From JAFDVL01 sp043736395 (lineage in GTDB: Bacteria > Acidobacteriota > Blastocatellia > RBC074), in NCBI GenBank assembly GCA_043736395.1, contig JAYTCQ010000395.1, positions 1 to 30,874 of the forward strand: a stretch of DNA of 30,874 nucleotides, in the 5' to 3' direction. Below, one piece after another: positions 1 to 8,221 of this stretch (position 1 is its first letter; each line of letters opens with the position of its first letter). The translations under genes and the position numbers were made by a program. Under the pieces are notes generated by a model that searched no databases, was not told the DNA's origin, and saw nothing but the letters and a program-made list of their open reading frames with translations.

Positions 1-63
1 GTCGAAGTGAATCTGACAGAGCAGGGGCAAAATGCGAATCCAGTGAAAATTAAGATTAAGTAA
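1..63 (+). CDS. 3' end of an unidentified protein (partial)
   Basis: Frame 1 is open from the first base and ends at TAA (61-63). It gives a 20-residue C-terminus ending in VKIKIK. The tail is polar with alternating beta-type residues, which would suit the last strand of a beta domain, but no family can be assigned from 20 residues. The gene is convergent with the methyltransferase gene that ends at 159, and a large palindrome lies between the two stops. Reading-frame openness over 63 bases is weak evidence, so this is tentative. Confidence 0.45.
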   Translation, partial: VEVNLTEQGQNANPVKIKIK

Positions 64-68
64 TTTAG

Positions 69-182
69 AATGCAGAAGCCCGCACGCCGTAAGGGCGCCA
101 GTACTCCATTTGAACTTTCGCGGTTTCTGAGTAATTTCTGAGAAATGTACTGGCGCCCTTACGGCGTGCGGGCTTCTGCATT
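69..182. repeat. 36-bp perfect inverted repeat, 42-nt loop
   Basis: Bases 69-104 are the exact reverse complement of 147-182, with 42 bases between. The arm contains the GC-rich core CCCGCACGCCGTAAGGGCG. The element sits between two convergent genes. Its right arm runs into the methyltransferase gene, so that gene's stop codon (TAA read from 161-159) and its last residues (AEARTP) come from the repeat. There is no T-run after either arm, so it is not a textbook Rho-independent terminator, although such a stem could still stop transcription from both sides. It looks like one member of a dispersed palindromic (MITE/REP-like) family; no second copy of this type was seen here. Confidence 0.9.
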
Positions 183-1022
183 TTGAAATAACATCCAAAA
201 TAAATCATCCGCCAAATAAGGCAGCGGCAAATATTCCGGTAAAAGGTTCAGTGATTTTCCCAAAAATCTCCCCAACGGCAAATTCTGCAACTTAAATTGT
301 AATAATGATTTTGCGTGCCCACCATTAATCCATTTCGAAGGTCTGCCACGAGCAATTTCTACGAATCCAAATGATGATGCCAACGCTTTCAATGTTGTCG
401 GTGAAAACCAATGCAGGACGCTTGGCGGGCTATATTCGTGCCAGTTCTGTCTAAACATTCGCGCTGCGATACTATCTTTATTCCAGCTCTCAATCAGCCA
501 GAATCCTTCCGGTTTCGTGGCGTCTGCTGCCTGTTGCAGTGCCGTTCTAATTTCAGCAAAATGCGCGATTACCTGCACCATATTCACTAAATCGTACTGC
601 TGATTTTTCTTCAGTGATTCCAACGCTCCCGCTTGAATGTTCAGCCCAAGTTCATTCTGCGCGTAGGCTGCCATCGCGTGATTTGGTTCAATGCCTTCGC
701 CTTGCCATCCACAATCCATGAAGCCTTGCAGGACAAATCCGGCAGCTGCTCCAACATCCAGCATCGTTCCAGGGCGCATATATTTTTGCAGAATTTTACC
801 GTAGCGACGTCCGTGATTTCGCAGGATTCTCGCTTCGCCCAGATAATCAGGATAGCCTGCACCTCCGCCCTGAAAGTATTCATCTGAATAAATCGTAGTT
901 GCATGATCGCTTCCCGTGTTCAGTTCTGCAAAACGATGATTGCACTTATCACAATCACGAATCCAATAACCGTGCGCTTGAAAAATCTGCTTTGAAGAAT
1001 TTTGACAGAGTGGACAGAGCAT
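159..1022 (-). CDS. zinc-ribbon class I SAM-dependent methyltransferase
   Basis: 287 aa. The N-terminus carries two CxxC pairs (C3/C6 and C24/C27), a small zinc ribbon common in methyltransferases of sugar and surface-glycan clusters. The SAM-binding motif I (MLDVGAAAGF) is at about residues 87-96 and the rest fits the Methyltransf_23 fold. Expected role: methylating a sugar hydroxyl or amine in the product of this operon; the exact acceptor cannot be read from sequence. It is the last gene of the ten-gene operon and starts 3 bases after the preceding GT-C stop. The extreme C-terminus is encoded by the right arm of the 69-182 palindrome, so the native tail may have been replaced when the repeat inserted. 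The family is clear; the substrate is unknown. Confidence 0.85.
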   Translation of the reverse strand: MLCPLCQNSSKQIFQAHGYWIRDCDKCNHRFAELNTGSDHATTIYSDEYFQGGGAGYPDYLGEARILRNHGRRYGKILQKYMRPGTMLDVGAAAGFVLQGFMDCGWQGEGIEPNHAMAAYAQNELGLNIQAGALESLKKNQQYDLVNMVQVIAHFAEIRTALQQAADATKPEGFWLIESWNKDSIAARMFRQNWHEYSPPSVLHWFSPTTLKALASSFGFVEIARGRPSKWINGGHAKSLLQFKLQNLPLGRFLGKSLNLLPEYLPLPYLADDLFWMLFQNAEARTP

Positions 1023-1025
1023 AAG

Positions 1026-2609
1026 TTAGTTTGTAGCGTAAACAATTACTGGTCGCTGATATGATATATCAGCTAATTTATTCCTCAGTTTTAAAGTTAC
1101 TTTAGGACTTATTTTTAACTTATCAATCACATCAACGAATTTTCCAGCGGCGGTTACAATGATACTTTCAGGCCGTGTATATGAATAAACAACCCGCCAC
1201 GAACCGGGAGGATGAAGTATTTCATAAGGATAATTGTCATTCCTATATCTATCAAGGATAGGTGGATTAATGACGACATAAGTGTTTTTTAAATTAATCG
1301 GCTCGACAGGATCAACATCACCGGGCTTTAAAAACCGATAGGTTTTATATAAATCATTATATTGAAAACCATCATAATACCTCAGAAATCTTTGATCTGT
1401 CCGGTGGGCATAAATCGGACGATCCCGATGCGTTTGATAAAATTCAGCTATCGCACGCATATTATCCGCATTAGCGCGATAACTTTGCTGTAACAACCAA
1501 ACAAAAGGTAAGGAGCTGGCAATCAGCAGAAAAATTGCAATAATCTGTGATCTAGTTTTAAGACGAGAAAGTAATATTCCTAATGCCACTAATAATGGAG
1601 CGCTAAACATTAAGATATATACTTCAATTTTATAGATCGCAAGATAAGGTTTTATTGTCTGCGGATAGAAAGATAGAATCAGACATAAAACAACTGACCA
1701 CAATAACAGTACCCAGATATTATTAAGTATTCTTTCAGGAGCTGATCTAAATAATAAAACACGTCTGAGTATTAAGAATAATAAGATGACAAATCCTAAC
1801 CCTACGGTGTGAAAATCAATGAGCATCCAATACAGGTATATCCAGGTTTCGTGGTTAAAGCCTGCTCCGGTAGCGCTTAATAGTAAGTTACTTGCTTGAT
1901 CGTTTCTTACTAAATTAAATCTGTATAAGCCATCCCCAGTCGCGTAATAAAAGAAACAATATTCGGCTAGAAAAATCGTAAGAAATCCGACCCCGATCCA
2001 AGCCCATTTCCATTCAATTCGTCGCCGAATAATTAAAAGACAAAGAAAAAAAGGCGCAATCAAGACGGCAGTAAATTTCGTCGCATACGCGAGCCCTAAA
2101 GCGATTCCGCAAAACAAAAAGAACTTTCTTTGATGCTTCATTTCTGAAGGCGAATCAGCTCTGACAAAATAATAAAGCCCCAGCAAAAGCCAAAAACTTA
2201 AGGGACTGTCCGCCATCGGCTGAGTCGCGTAAATGATTTCCAGCGGAAAAACAGCGAGGGCGATGCCTGTGAGGATAGCTGCGCGCAATCCTCCTAAGAA
2301 TCCAGCCAGAAAATACCCAACAACGACAGTTCCTAATGAAATTAACAGAGGAAATAAGGCAGAACTATAATCATTGATCCCGAATAATTGATAACTAAGA
2401 GCCAGAGGGAAAAGAAGTCCCCAACGAGTTGTTTGCTCAAAATGATAACCAGGGTCCCAATTTCCCTGCACAATGTCGGCTGCCATCCGGCTATAAGTAA
2501 ACTGGTCACTTGGCGAAATACCGTGAAAAAAAACTACTCGAAGAAACAGCGCAAACAAGATTATCCACCAAAGTGGAGAATAAATCTTATCACGGATTGC
2601 GTTTGACAT
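1026..2609 (-). CDS. GT-C family membrane glycosyltransferase (ArnT/PMT-like)
   Basis: 527 aa, strongly hydrophobic, with about 10-12 predicted membrane segments followed by a soluble C-terminal part from about residue 380. After the first membrane segment comes the first outer loop with an acidic residue (D35 in SDQFTYSRMA), the position of the catalytic Asp in GT39/GT83-type enzymes, which move a sugar from a polyprenyl-phosphate carrier to an acceptor on the outer face of the inner membrane. It lies 18 bases downstream of a second GT-C gene and 3 bases upstream of the methyltransferase. The gene is AT-rich with many ATA/TTA codons compared with the flanking housekeeping genes, typical of glycan islands. 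It could act on lipid A, a glycan or a protein; donor and acceptor are not known. Confidence 0.85.
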   Translation of the reverse strand: MSNAIRDKIYSPLWWIILFALFLRVVFFHGISPSDQFTYSRMAADIVQGNWDPGYHFEQTTRWGLLFPLALSYQLFGINDYSSALFPLLISLGTVVVGYFLAGFLGGLRAAILTGIALAVFPLEIIYATQPMADSPLSFWLLLGLYYFVRADSPSEMKHQRKFFLFCGIALGLAYATKFTAVLIAPFFLCLLIIRRRIEWKWAWIGVGFLTIFLAEYCFFYYATGDGLYRFNLVRNDQASNLLLSATGAGFNHETWIYLYWMLIDFHTVGLGFVILLFLILRRVLLFRSAPERILNNIWVLLLWSVVLCLILSFYPQTIKPYLAIYKIEVYILMFSAPLLVALGILLSRLKTRSQIIAIFLLIASSLPFVWLLQQSYRANADNMRAIAEFYQTHRDRPIYAHRTDQRFLRYYDGFQYNDLYKTYRFLKPGDVDPVEPINLKNTYVVINPPILDRYRNDNYPYEILHPPGSWRVVYSYTRPESIIVTAAGKFVDVIDKLKISPKVTLKLRNKLADISYQRPVIVYATN

Positions 2610-2627
2610 CTTAACTGCTATTCAGGG

Positions 2628-4313
2628 TTATTCGAGGAATGAATGAGGTGTGAGCTTGAAGAGATAGTAATCTTCGCACTGGGCTTGCAAAGGATATACT
2701 CGGAGCAGGTCTTTCTCAAAAGCTTTTTTTGGTTGTAAGGTTTTTTTGGCAACTAAGTAGTATTTGGCTCCTCGTTTGGCAAATCTGGAAACTACCTCTA
2801 ACGATTGCTCTTCAATACAGACGTTGAAGCCTTTACGATCCATCCATAAGAACATGAAGGAAGCGTTGTAAGCCACCGGATAGCCATCGTCATCTCGACA
2901 AATTCCACCAGTCACCAGAATTAGATCCTCTCGCGGAATTAACTGAGCAAATTTTTCAACGCAATCATGCTGATTTTGTTCACTCCAGATTTTGGCGTCA
3001 GCAACGATCTGCCTGCTTTCAAAGAGCAAAGTTCCGCACAAGCCGAACAATAATAAGTAGGCTAAAATACTTCCAAATACTAACCCTGATTTATTATCAA
3101 CTGCCAAAGATGTTTGATTCTTGAGAAATAGCGAAGCCAGTGCAGTGGAGATTAAAGCCAGCGAAACAACCCAGGCAACCTGTGACAAATTTCCAGAAAA
3201 TTTGTAGTGAGCGAGAGCCGCAACCGGGATTGCAAGCAGAGTTGAAACTAATGAAAGGAGGTAAATTAAATTTTGTCTGGTTAACATTTTACTAATCACA
3301 ACTACACCATTTCCCATTAATAATGAGAAAGCTGGGATCGAAGCAATGTGATAGTAAAAAGCCCATTGATCTCCTGTGGTTCGTGAAGCTATAAAGTAAT
3401 AACTATAAACCGCAATAAGCCAGAATAAACTATACGTAACCACTTTAGTTTTAAAGCCTGAATAGATTCCTGCCAGAATCAAGATTATCCCAGTTGGCAT
3501 CAATGCGTACAAAATCTCATTGCGCATGATCCCTACAATAAATTCTTTATTCGTGAAAAAATCGAAGCCAATCCAGTGATATTCATTAGATACTCCCAGC
3601 GAATTGCCATACTGCAACCAGAAATGATGGGAATGCAAATACCACAAAATGTTAGGAATTAGTGCTAAAAATGCAAAAATCCAGAGCCTGAACTGAATGA
3701 ATACCTTCCAACCATATTTATGAATTACCAATAAAGCAAAAAATATTCCAAGATGGGCGGCTGTCGCTTTTGAGAGGATCGTTAGCGCGGTCGCGGCGCA
3801 GGAAATCCAGAAGTAACCTAATTTATCTTCTTCGTACCAGCGAAGAAAACAATAAGCTGCCAGAAGGTAAAAAAAGAACATTATACTTTCCGGCTGAAGC
3901 GAATTGGAGATATAAATAAAGATGGGATTAAAAGTAAAAAAGGCTGCCGCGGTGATAGCTCCAACGTTAGGCAGTAAGTATCTTGCCAGTAAAAAAAATA
4001 CTCCTAATGTTAGTAAGGAAAATGTGAAAGAAACTACTCTGCCTAAGTATTCCTGGTATCCGAATATCTTATATAAAACCGCTGTCAGCCAGGGAAACAA
4101 AGGAAATTCCATCTCGGCATAACCGGGCGTATCGCCGCGCCAATCTACCCGTGGATAAAAAATGTTCATCCCTTCGCGGTAAAAATTACGAGCAATTCCA
4201 GCTTCGTCGCATTCACGCCACGAAGAACGATCCGCCGGATGCCAAACGTTAATTGCTCTCACTCCGGCACCAAGTAAAAACAAAACTAAAAATACCCAGG
4301 GCAATTTTTTCAT
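2628..4313 (-). CDS. GT-C family membrane glycosyltransferase (ArnT/PMT-like)
   Basis: 561 aa with a first membrane segment at about residues 5-23, then a large outer loop carrying an Asp-Glu pair (D36-E37 in RECDEAGIARNF) and a second acidic motif (AEMEFPLFPW, about 66-75). These two motifs are characteristic of ArnT (GT83) and PMT (GT39) enzymes. About a dozen membrane segments follow, and a soluble C-terminal domain begins near residue 430. Expected role: transfer of a polyprenyl-phosphate-linked sugar to an envelope acceptor. Its start overlaps the stop of the nucleotidyltransferase-GT2 gene by four bases (ATGA), which suggests translational coupling between the enzyme likely to load the carrier and the one that unloads it. 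It is divergent from the neighbouring GT-C, so the two probably use different acceptors or sugars. Confidence 0.87.
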   Translation of the reverse strand: MKKLPWVFLVLFLLGAGVRAINVWHPADRSSWRECDEAGIARNFYREGMNIFYPRVDWRGDTPGYAEMEFPLFPWLTAVLYKIFGYQEYLGRVVSFTFSLLTLGVFFLLARYLLPNVGAITAAAFFTFNPIFIYISNSLQPESIMFFFYLLAAYCFLRWYEEDKLGYFWISCAATALTILSKATAAHLGIFFALLVIHKYGWKVFIQFRLWIFAFLALIPNILWYLHSHHFWLQYGNSLGVSNEYHWIGFDFFTNKEFIVGIMRNEILYALMPTGIILILAGIYSGFKTKVVTYSLFWLIAVYSYYFIASRTTGDQWAFYYHIASIPAFSLLMGNGVVVISKMLTRQNLIYLLSLVSTLLAIPVAALAHYKFSGNLSQVAWVVSLALISTALASLFLKNQTSLAVDNKSGLVFGSILAYLLLFGLCGTLLFESRQIVADAKIWSEQNQHDCVEKFAQLIPREDLILVTGGICRDDDGYPVAYNASFMFLWMDRKGFNVCIEEQSLEVVSRFAKRGAKYYLVAKKTLQPKKAFEKDLLRVYPLQAQCEDYYLFKLTPHSFLE

Positions 4314-5809
4314 CGTAGTGTGCGGGAAGGGATGATGCTTTGTCCTACCAGATCGTGCAGCATTTTGAAATCACTTTTGCCGAATCTGTGAACCAGAATT
4401 GAGCGCAACATTTTGAGAGCGGTTTGGGAAATCTTGAAGTAATTCCCAGAGTGCTTCGATTCTCCTCCGATTCTTTCGTGGTAAGAAACCGGGACTTCAA
4501 TAATTCGTTTACTCACCTGCAAAACCGCAATCATCATTTCTGGTGAAAGCTCAGGCCCGACGCCTTTTAATATTGGTCGAATGGCCTGATACGTTTCGCG
4601 CCACAATGCGCGATAAGTGCAACCAACATCGGTAAATCGGGGTTGCTGATTCCACCATAAAAGCTCAACTCCTTTGGCAACCAAAACATTTCCCCATCGC
4701 ACAGGGCCGCGCATATTGGTTCCCTGCTCGACCAATTCACGAGTTGTCCGCGTCCCAATGACCATATCCGCATCTTTTAAATATTCGAGCATCTTGCTTA
4801 GGTCACGCGATTTAAACGAATGATCGGCTTCGACAACGACTAAAATATCGCCGATGGCACGATCCAATCCGTACCGAATCGTATCGCCATATCCGATCAA
4901 TTTAGCGGTCTCGACGCGCGCTCCTGCTTCGGCTGCGACTTTTGCGGTCTGGTCTATTGAGGAATTATTGATGACTAAAACTTCATCTACGAGATGTTTG
5001 AAATCGTTGACGACATAGCCGATAGATTGTTCCTCGTTGTAAGCGGGAATGACTACGCTGACTTTGCATTGTTCGAATCGTTCGGCACGGACTTTATATT
5101 GCGCGTAGTTGTAATCGTCTACCGTATTGATGTTGAAGTAATCGCCAGTGAGAAAAAACGGTCGCACAGAATTTTGTTTCTGCGCCAGCGTATTGATCGC
5201 ATCAATTAATTCGACGCGACCAGAACGAATGGAAGGCGCAGTATTTTTGATCGTCGTGAAAATCTCAGGCGTAAAAACAAAAGTCCCGCATCCAAGCAAA
5301 TTATTTTCAATGATTTCAGGCTTCTCAATTAAGTTAGTGATCGTCGAATCATTGATTTTTATCGCGTAATTTTTTTTGATCTGATGCAAATCATGGATGG
5401 ATAGAACTGAGCAAAGCACTTTCGTCTGGTCATCAAAGTGCTGAAGCAATTCCTGATGATTAGAATGCGTGTAGAGTTCATCCCCAAGAATCGTGACGAA
5501 CGGTTCTTGCAGGACTTCTTCAGCAAGTAACATTCCACGGGCTAAGCCAATGTCTGGCTCATCACATTTCAGGTAACGAAGAAAAACTCCCAGTGACGCG
5601 CCACTGCCGAAACGGCTGATGATTTGTTCACCTTCGTAACCAACAATAACGGTTATGTCGTGAATGCCAAGGTCATCGCGCAGGATTTCTATATTGCGCT
5701 GGAGCAGGGTTTTGCCGTCAATTTCCAGTAACGGTTTTGGCAGGTATCGGGTTTTTGGATAAGCGCGGATGCCCCGCCCGGCGGCAGGGATAAGGGCTTT
5801 GATTATCAT
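4310..5809 (-). CDS. sugar nucleotidyltransferase fused to GT2 polyprenyl-phosphate glycosyltransferase
   Basis: 499 aa, two domains. Residues 1 to about 240 are an NTP_transferase domain with the Gly-rich signature (AAGRG, 9-13), the downstream PKPLL (24-28), and D110 in ILGDE as a likely metal ligand. Residues 249 to about 470 are a GT2 domain with VVIPAYNEE, NNSSIDQT (281-288) and an acidic VEADHSF motif (326-332), most like dolichyl/undecaprenyl-phosphate glycosyltransferases (DPM1/ArnC type) but without the two C-terminal membrane helices of ArnC. The likely role is to activate a sugar-1-phosphate and pass the NDP-sugar to a lipid phosphate. The start is supported by a GGAG five bases upstream. 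The fusion implies channelling; sugar identity is unknown. Confidence 0.85.
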   Translation of the reverse strand: MIIKALIPAAGRGIRAYPKTRYLPKPLLEIDGKTLLQRNIEILRDDLGIHDITVIVGYEGEQIISRFGSGASLGVFLRYLKCDEPDIGLARGMLLAEEVLQEPFVTILGDELYTHSNHQELLQHFDDQTKVLCSVLSIHDLHQIKKNYAIKINDSTITNLIEKPEIIENNLLGCGTFVFTPEIFTTIKNTAPSIRSGRVELIDAINTLAQKQNSVRPFFLTGDYFNINTVDDYNYAQYKVRAERFEQCKVSVVIPAYNEEQSIGYVVNDFKHLVDEVLVINNSSIDQTAKVAAEAGARVETAKLIGYGDTIRYGLDRAIGDILVVVEADHSFKSRDLSKMLEYLKDADMVIGTRTTRELVEQGTNMRGPVRWGNVLVAKGVELLWWNQQPRFTDVGCTYRALWRETYQAIRPILKGVGPELSPEMMIAVLQVSKRIIEVPVSYHERIGGESKHSGNYFKISQTALKMLRSILVHRFGKSDFKMLHDLVGQSIIPSRTLR

Positions 5810-5826
5810 GATTTCTCCGAAGAAAT

Positions 5827-5846
5827 AACTTCAGTTATCTGAAGTT
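5827..5846. repeat. 8-bp perfect hairpin inside the glycan operon
   Basis: AACTTCAG, a TTAT loop, then CTGAAGTT. It lies in the only sizeable gap (68 bases) in the distal half of the operon, between the deacetylase stop (5878) and the nucleotidyltransferase-GT2 start (5809). There is no T-run, so full termination is unlikely; it could protect or tune the downstream mRNA. The function is inference. Confidence 0.5.
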
Positions 5847-5877
5847 CGGGACTAATTCCAACAGGAGTTTGCTTTTC

Positions 5878-6864
5878 TTAGTTTGCAAATTGGTTGTTGT
5901 AGCTGAGACTAGCGGGATCAACTAAAGTTAATCCTCTATTTTTTACTGCCTCAGCGTGTTGTTTCATGTTTACGATCGTGAATTCGTTTTTCATTAGGTC
6001 AATCATTTCACGAACGATTTGAACTTTCACTTCTCCTCGCATTTGCATGCCAGGAAAAAATGCCAGTTCCTGCACATCATTACATCCGAGGAAATCCAGC
6101 GGATGCAATAAAATTGAAGGTTGCGTTTTGGTTAGCTTACAAAGTTTCAATGCAATTTGAAAATAAAGCTTGGCTACAAATTTTGAATAGCTACTTAAAT
6201 ATAAAATGTAACTGATATGAATCGGTACTTTAAAAAGTGGCAGGGTCGTCACTGGAATTTCAGTTAAGGCTCCTTCGCGTAATTGCCATTGATAAGGCTG
6301 CAATGGGCGAAATCCTTCTGAAAATTTCCCAAACAATCCTTTTCGTTTTTCTCTCTCTTCCGGTGTGAGCTTCGCTGTCGCGAAATAAAATGCGCGTGCC
6401 AGCGGCCCTAAATACGTCGGAAATGTAGAGCAATCATATTGATAACCACGCCGTTTGAGAACGCTAAGCAATGTTTCAGAACAACTGAATCCAGGCCCTC
6501 GAAATCCGGTAGGACGCTGACCAGTGGCGCGTTCAATCGCAGTTTCCGCCTGTGCAATTTCATCTTCAATTTGCTGTTCCGTGTAAAGATGCAGCCACGG
6601 TTCGTGATGAAAAGAATGATTCCCCATTTCGTGTCCGGCGGCAGAAATTGAAGCCAGCGCCGCGTGATTTTTTTCGAGCGCGGCATCCTGACCAACAATA
6701 AAAAATGTAATTTTCTGATCACTCTCCTGCAAAAAATTCAGCACGCGCGGAACGACTACATCAAGATACGAAGGAAAACTTTCCCAGCCTGCATCTCCAT
6801 GCGTTTTCATGTACGACCACTGATTGTCGAGGTCCAGCGATAAACTGGCTAACGGTTTGCTCAT
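5878..6864 (-). CDS. NodB-type polysaccharide deacetylase (CE4), cytoplasmic, apparently active
   Basis: 328 aa with no signal peptide or membrane segment. The CE4 motifs are intact: acidic motif 1 in SLDLDN (D11, D13), motif 2 HSFHH (H83 and H87 as metal ligands, HxxxH spacing), and motif 3 FRGPGF (R122, P124). The family hydrolyses N-acetyl or N-formyl groups from amino sugars using a divalent metal. A leaderless CE4 protein next to GT2 and GT-C genes resembles ArnD (deformylates undecaprenyl-phosphate-Ara4FN) and NaxD (deacetylates undecaprenyl-phosphate-GalNAc), so a lipid-linked N-acetyl sugar is the best guess for its substrate. It starts 7 bases after the FAD enzyme gene; no good Shine-Dalgarno is visible, so it may rely on coupling. 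Confidence 0.86.
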   Translation of the reverse strand: MSKPLASLSLDLDNQWSYMKTHGDAGWESFPSYLDVVVPRVLNFLQESDQKITFFIVGQDAALEKNHAALASISAAGHEMGNHSFHHEPWLHLYTEQQIEDEIAQAETAIERATGQRPTGFRGPGFSCSETLLSVLKRRGYQYDCSTFPTYLGPLARAFYFATAKLTPEEREKRKGLFGKFSEGFRPLQPYQWQLREGALTEIPVTTLPLFKVPIHISYILYLSSYSKFVAKLYFQIALKLCKLTKTQPSILLHPLDFLGCNDVQELAFFPGMQMRGEVKVQIVREMIDLMKNEFTIVNMKQHAEAVKNRGLTLVDPASLSYNNQFAN

Positions 6865-6871
6865 AAAAATT

Positions 6872-8221
6872 TTACGCGCCTTGACGCATCACAGCGGGCG
6901 TAGCTACGGGAATAGAAAGCAGCTTCGGCATCACCTGTTCCGCTAATTTAATACCTTCATTCACATTCAATGTACCGTTAAGGATGTGCGATGAATTCAC
7001 CACGAAGACGCCAGGCATTGAGGTTTCCATCGCGGGAACGTTTTCTGAATAATTCAACGTCGGCAGCGGAAACACATTGCGCACACGAGAAATATTGAAT
7101 GCCAAAACATCTGAGCTTTCAAGCTGCGGGTACATTCGTTGCAGTGCCGCGACAAACTTAGTTTGAATTTCTGCGTCGGATTGATGCAGGATCGGATCAC
7201 CATCTGCAAAATATTTCGGCAAATACACCAATGAATTGCCACCAAATTCTGCTTTGTCCACCAACGCTGACATTTCAATTACCGCCGTGAATGGAACCCA
7301 GCTTTCAGTAATATTCGTCACGTAATATCCCGCCAGCGGCTTTTTCAAAAGTACCGAAGCACACACAATTCCCTGATACTGAATGTCCGTCAATTTTTGT
7401 TTTTCATGGCTCGTCAACTCGGTACAAATATTCGCCGCAACATTGCCGGGCACGGTGAACACGACCTGATCGTGCAGCGCGTAATTGCCATCAGCAAATT
7501 CAAGCTTGACTGATCCATTGCTGGTCGAAGCATTTGTGATCGAGATATTCAGTTTCAGCTCAACATTTTCCTGTTGTAACAATTCAGCAAAACGCGCCAG
7601 GATGCGGGCATAGCCACCACGCACGTAACCGAACATTTCTTTTTTCAATCCCGAACGCCGCGCCGCATACATCCGCGCAATCGTCGTCCAGATAAATGCG
7701 GCGGAAGTCTGCTGATAATTATCGCCGAGTTTAGAGCGCAACAATGGCAGCCACATTTTTTCAAAAGTTCGCTTGCCCGATAATTTTTGCAGCCAATCCG
7801 CGACGGAAATCTTTTCCAGTTTTTTCCAATCCTGAATTTTGGAGGCGTAAAAAATCGTCGCTCCCAATCGAAATTTATCAATCAGATTCAAAGGCGGAAA
7901 TTGCAGAAACTCCAATGAATTCGACATCGAATACATTTTCCCATCGGTGTAAAATCCGGTACGGGTCTGCACCCATTGCATATCATCTTCAAGTCCAAGT
8001 TCATTCAGCAAAGATCGTAAATGTGTATCCGACAGCAGGGTCACGTGGTAATGACGATCCCAGGTGATACCTCCGAATTGCCACGCGCTCGCCAGTCCGC
8101 CGAAGTGCGGCGCACTTTCATATAGCGTGACTTTTTTCCCAGCCTGTGCCAGACGATGCGCGAGCGTCATCCCCAACATTCCACCGCCCACAACTGCCCA
8201 ATTTTCAGGCTGATTTGTCAT
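6872..8221 (-). CDS. FAD/NAD(P)-binding oxidoreductase (amine oxidase / UDP-galactopyranose mutase-like superfamily)
   Basis: 449 aa. The N-terminal Rossmann fingerprint GGGMLG (12-17) with an acidic E35 at the end of the second strand binds FAD; GGLASAW (41-47) is the second flavin-contact motif of this superfamily. The middle part resembles the protoporphyrinogen oxidase/phytoene desaturase group, and the C-terminal HILNGTLNVNEGIKLAEQV is the usual last FAD-binding segment. Enzymes of this fold in glycan clusters can oxidise, desaturate or isomerise sugar rings. The gene abuts the acetyltransferase (stop TAA immediately followed by its ATG), so the two are almost certainly co-translated. 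The reaction is not assignable from sequence; a redox or ring-contraction step on an amino sugar is inference. Confidence 0.78.
   Translation of the reverse strand: MTNQPENWAVVGGGMLGMTLAHRLAQAGKKVTLYESAPHFGGLASAWQFGGITWDRHYHVTLLSDTHLRSLLNELGLEDDMQWVQTRTGFYTDGKMYSMSNSLEFLQFPPLNLIDKFRLGATIFYASKIQDWKKLEKISVADWLQKLSGKRTFEKMWLPLLRSKLGDNYQQTSAAFIWTTIARMYAARRSGLKKEMFGYVRGGYARILARFAELLQQENVELKLNISITNASTSNGSVKLEFADGNYALHDQVVFTVPGNVAANICTELTSHEKQKLTDIQYQGIVCASVLLKKPLAGYYVTNITESWVPFTAVIEMSALVDKAEFGGNSLVYLPKYFADGDPILHQSDAEIQTKFVAALQRMYPQLESSDVLAFNISRVRNVFPLPTLNYSENVPAMETSMPGVFVVNSSHILNGTLNVNEGIKLAEQVMPKLLSIPVATPAVMRQGA

Noticed and set aside
69..182. Bidirectional Rho-independent terminator.
   Set aside because: The stem is suitable, but the loop is 42 bases and no T-run follows on either strand, so it was annotated as a repeat.
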